Source of the DNA: Gammaproteobacteria bacterium
GTDB lineage: Bacteria > Pseudomonadota > Gammaproteobacteria > SZUA-229
Length of the DNA stretch: 14,852 nucleotides
Assembly: GCA_030637945.1 (NCBI GenBank)
Contig: DAOWFN010000199.1
Span: 1-14,852 of the forward strand
Reading direction: 5' to 3'
The notes under the pieces are model-generated. The model saw only the letters and a program-made list of their open reading frames with translations, was not told the DNA's origin and made no database searches. Positions 13,467 to 14,852 of the stretch are shown here, piece after piece (position 1 is the stretch's first letter; each line of letters begins with the position of its first letter). The position numbers were made by a program, and so were the translations under genes.

Positions 13467-14351
13467 GTGAATAATGAATTTGTTGATCTGCGCAGTGAGC
13501 ACCTAAGCAGCGAAAGCTTCTGGCCATCGTTTACAGACATCATGATGGTGGTCGTCATCATCTTCCTGCTAACATCCATGTTACTGATGGTCAAAAACTG
13601 GGAACTGCTCGACCAGCTACGAAACAGCATGGCTGCCGAGGAGAAAGCTGAAAAGATTATCGACCACACGACGCAGGAAAACGCCACCTTAGAAGAACAG
13701 CTTGCACATGCACAAAATGAAATTTCAATGTTGCGCATGCAGATGATGCAGGCTAGCGAGCAGACTAGCCAGTTAAATATCGAGCTTGAAAATAAAGAAA
13801 AACAGATTGTTATCGTTTTATCTGAAAAGAATCAGTTAAAAGACTCGATCACTGAAAATGAAAATGAAATCAATAGTTTAAGTTCTCAAGTTTCAGCGAT
13901 GAAAAGCGACCTCGCACAACTTAATATCGATATTGAAACGAAACAGGCGCAGCTCGAAAAAGAACAACAGAAAATCATTATTATCACCCAGGACAGAGAT
14001 AGCCAGTCACACAAACTCTCCTCTTTAGAGAATGACTTCGGCACACTTAAAACCAAATATAAAAAATTAATTAAACCTGCCCGCACCTCAAAAGATAAAT
14101 ATATTGTCAGCGTAGATTATGAACGCATCAAGGGCAAAGAACGCATTCTCATCAAGGGCGCCAGTGATGAAAAATACACGGTGGTTACAAAAAAACAATT
14201 ACATAGCAAACTGGCAAGCCTTAAAAAGAAACACCCTAAAGACCTTTATGTACGGATCATTATCCCTGAAAAAAGCGGTCTTACATACAACGAAGCATGG
14301 ACTTTCATGAGAGGTCTACTAACAAAATATGATTACTATTATCAGGATTAA
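13467..14351 (+). CDS. ExbD/MotB-like motor partner with long coiled coil
   Basis: The start is taken as GTG 13467, with CTGGAA about 9 bases upstream; this gives 294 residues and a normal short N-terminus. An upstream in-frame ATG (13371) would overlap the preceding gene by 56 bp and add implausible sequence. Residues 16-43 read E-S-F-W-P-S-F-T-D24-I-M-M-V-V-V-I-I-F-L-L: one span whose Asp is placed like the proton-binding D32 of MotB and D25 of ExbD. From about 46 to 195 there is a continuous heptad-like coiled coil (E-E-K-A-E, L-E-E-Q-L, L-S-S-Q-V, L-E-K-E-Q-Q). Residues 208-294 look like an ExbD/TolR-type periplasmic domain (K-Y-I-V-S-V-D, T-K-K-Q-L-H-S-K-L, Y-V-R-I-I-I-P-E-K-S-G-L-T-Y-N-E-A). 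Together with the preceding gene it forms a candidate stator-type motor. Confidence 0.78.
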   Translation: MNNEFVDLRSEHLSSESFWPSFTDIMMVVVIIFLLTSMLLMVKNWELLDQLRNSMAAEEKAEKIIDHTTQENATLEEQLAHAQNEISMLRMQMMQASEQTSQLNIELENKEKQIVIVLSEKNQLKDSITENENEINSLSSQVSAMKSDLAQLNIDIETKQAQLEKEQQKIIIITQDRDSQSHKLSSLENDFGTLKTKYKKLIKPARTSKDKYIVSVDYERIKGKERILIKGASDEKYTVVTKKQLHSKLASLKKKHPKDLYVRIIIPEKSGLTYNEAWTFMRGLLTKYDYYYQD

Positions 14352-14401
14352 TGCTTAGGCGAACCACCCTGTCACCTTATTTATTTATAGATATCAAAAA
14401 C

Positions 14402-14431
14402 TTAAGAAAAAAATAACATTTTAGCTATACT
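14402..14431 (+). promoter_or_regulatory. Possible promoter for the terminal secreted protein gene
   Basis: TATACT (14426-14431) with TTAAGA (14402-14407) 18 bp upstream, in an A-rich tract that could help recruit polymerase. The predicted leader would be about 80 bases. Confidence 0.35.
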
Positions 14432-14519
14432 CCACCTAACAATAACAACACGATGAACCAATTGCGTTACAGGGAAAGAGCAAATAATTACCTCACAAAT
14501 GTTCATCCCGGTTACGAGT

Positions 14520-14852
14520 ATGGTTATAAGAAAAATGAGACAGCTAGCACTTTCATTGACTGTCGCTGCAGTTGCGACAGCTGCTACTGCGAATGAAACA
14601 ACCTACCCACTAGTCACCTACAAGTGTAATGTCGAAGACGATATCATCACCCTGACCAATTCGCTGCTGAGCAACGAAGAAGGCCCTACGTTCAAATATT
14701 CTGACGAAGATGGCACATACTCACCATGGCATTTGATCGAAGTTGACCGAAGATCCTCGCGTACACGTATAGTACGCACAAAAAAAATCACCAAACGCTG
14801 CACACTAAGTTCTGGTGAATATACTGTCACACTAGAACCCAAAATCTTTAAT
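14520..14852 (+). CDS. Secreted hypothetical protein, truncated by the window edge
   Basis: The frame opens with ATG 14520 (or ATG 14535) and stays open for 111 codons to the last base, so the C-terminus is missing. Residues 1-25 (M-V-I-R-K-M-R-Q-L-A-L-S-L-T-V-A-A-V-A-T-A-A-T-A) are a clear signal peptide, with a basic start, a hydrophobic core and a likely cut after A-T-A, just before N-E-T-T. The mature part is polar, with two visible cysteines (Y-K-C-N-V-E-D and K-R-C-T-L-S-S-G) that could form a disulfide, and alternating short strands (Y-T-V-T-L-E-P). I do not recognise a family. It follows the ExbD-like gene by 168 bp on the same strand, probably with its own promoter; a functional link to the motor pair is possible but unsupported. 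Confidence 0.65.
   Translation, partial: MVIRKMRQLALSLTVAAVATAATANETTYPLVTYKCNVEDDIITLTNSLLSNEEGPTFKYSDEDGTYSPWHLIEVDRRSSRTRIVRTKKITKRCTLSSGEYTVTLEPKIFN

Noticed and set aside
12512..14351. Complete Zorya defence system
   Set aside because: Only a two-gene channel pair is present; no ZorC-, ZorD- or ZorE-like gene is visible, and the second protein ends in an ExbD-like rather than an OmpA-like peptidoglycan-binding domain.

Overview
The window looks like a chromosomal segment of a moderately AT-rich gammaproteobacterium. The evidence is the Pseudomonas-like class Ia NrdB (long N-terminal extension, EEAVHTHAY motif), together with recognisable RimO, TcdA and coproporphyrinogen III dehydrogenase HemN. 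The genus cannot be named from the sequence alone. Most of the window is housekeeping; the unusual parts are a small transposable element that broke a gene, several tiny or uncharacterised membrane proteins, and an ion-motor-like gene pair near the right edge.

Left part (1-3050): the 3' end of nrdA, a 100-codon unknown gene whose stop overlaps the nrdB start, nrdB, and a clear rho-independent terminator at 3017-3045. This is the deoxyribonucleotide synthesis operon. Next comes about 375 bp with no recognisable gene, then a 59-residue Cys-rich single-span membrane protein (3419-3598). A DUF389/TIGR00341 membrane protein follows (3658-4692), whose promoter places the transcript start almost on its ATG, with a palindrome between -35 and -10.

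Middle (4690-5540): a REP doublet (REPIN-like, 4724-4791) precedes a glyoxalase-family (VOC, GLOD5-like) gene. That gene is interrupted by a 262-bp element (5219-5480) flanked by TTAA duplications. The element has about 25-bp terminal inverted repeats and two large internal hairpins. Removing it with one TTAA restores a normal VOC ending (D-F-N-L-I-E-I-S-N-Q-I-stop), so insertion and ancestral reading frame can both be read directly. tcdA (minus strand) and rimO (plus strand) follow as a divergent pair of RNA/ribosome modification genes.

Right-middle (7860-12250): a SafE/UreH-type membrane protein, a sigma-54 activator without any N-terminal sensory domain, a DUF2244 membrane protein, an oxygen-independent hemN with a half-conserved FNR-type site upstream, and a 2OG-Fe(II) oxygenase-like protein. 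SafE, DUF2244 and HemN families often accompany respiratory oxidase genes, so a low-oxygen respiration theme is plausible but inferred.

Right end (12250-14852): an ExbB/MotA-type channel protein and a partner with an ExbD-type transmembrane Asp helix, a coiled coil of about 150 residues and an ExbD/TolR-like terminal domain. This is a candidate uncharacterised proton-driven envelope complex. It is followed by a secreted protein cut off by the window edge. No tRNA, rRNA or CRISPR array was seen.
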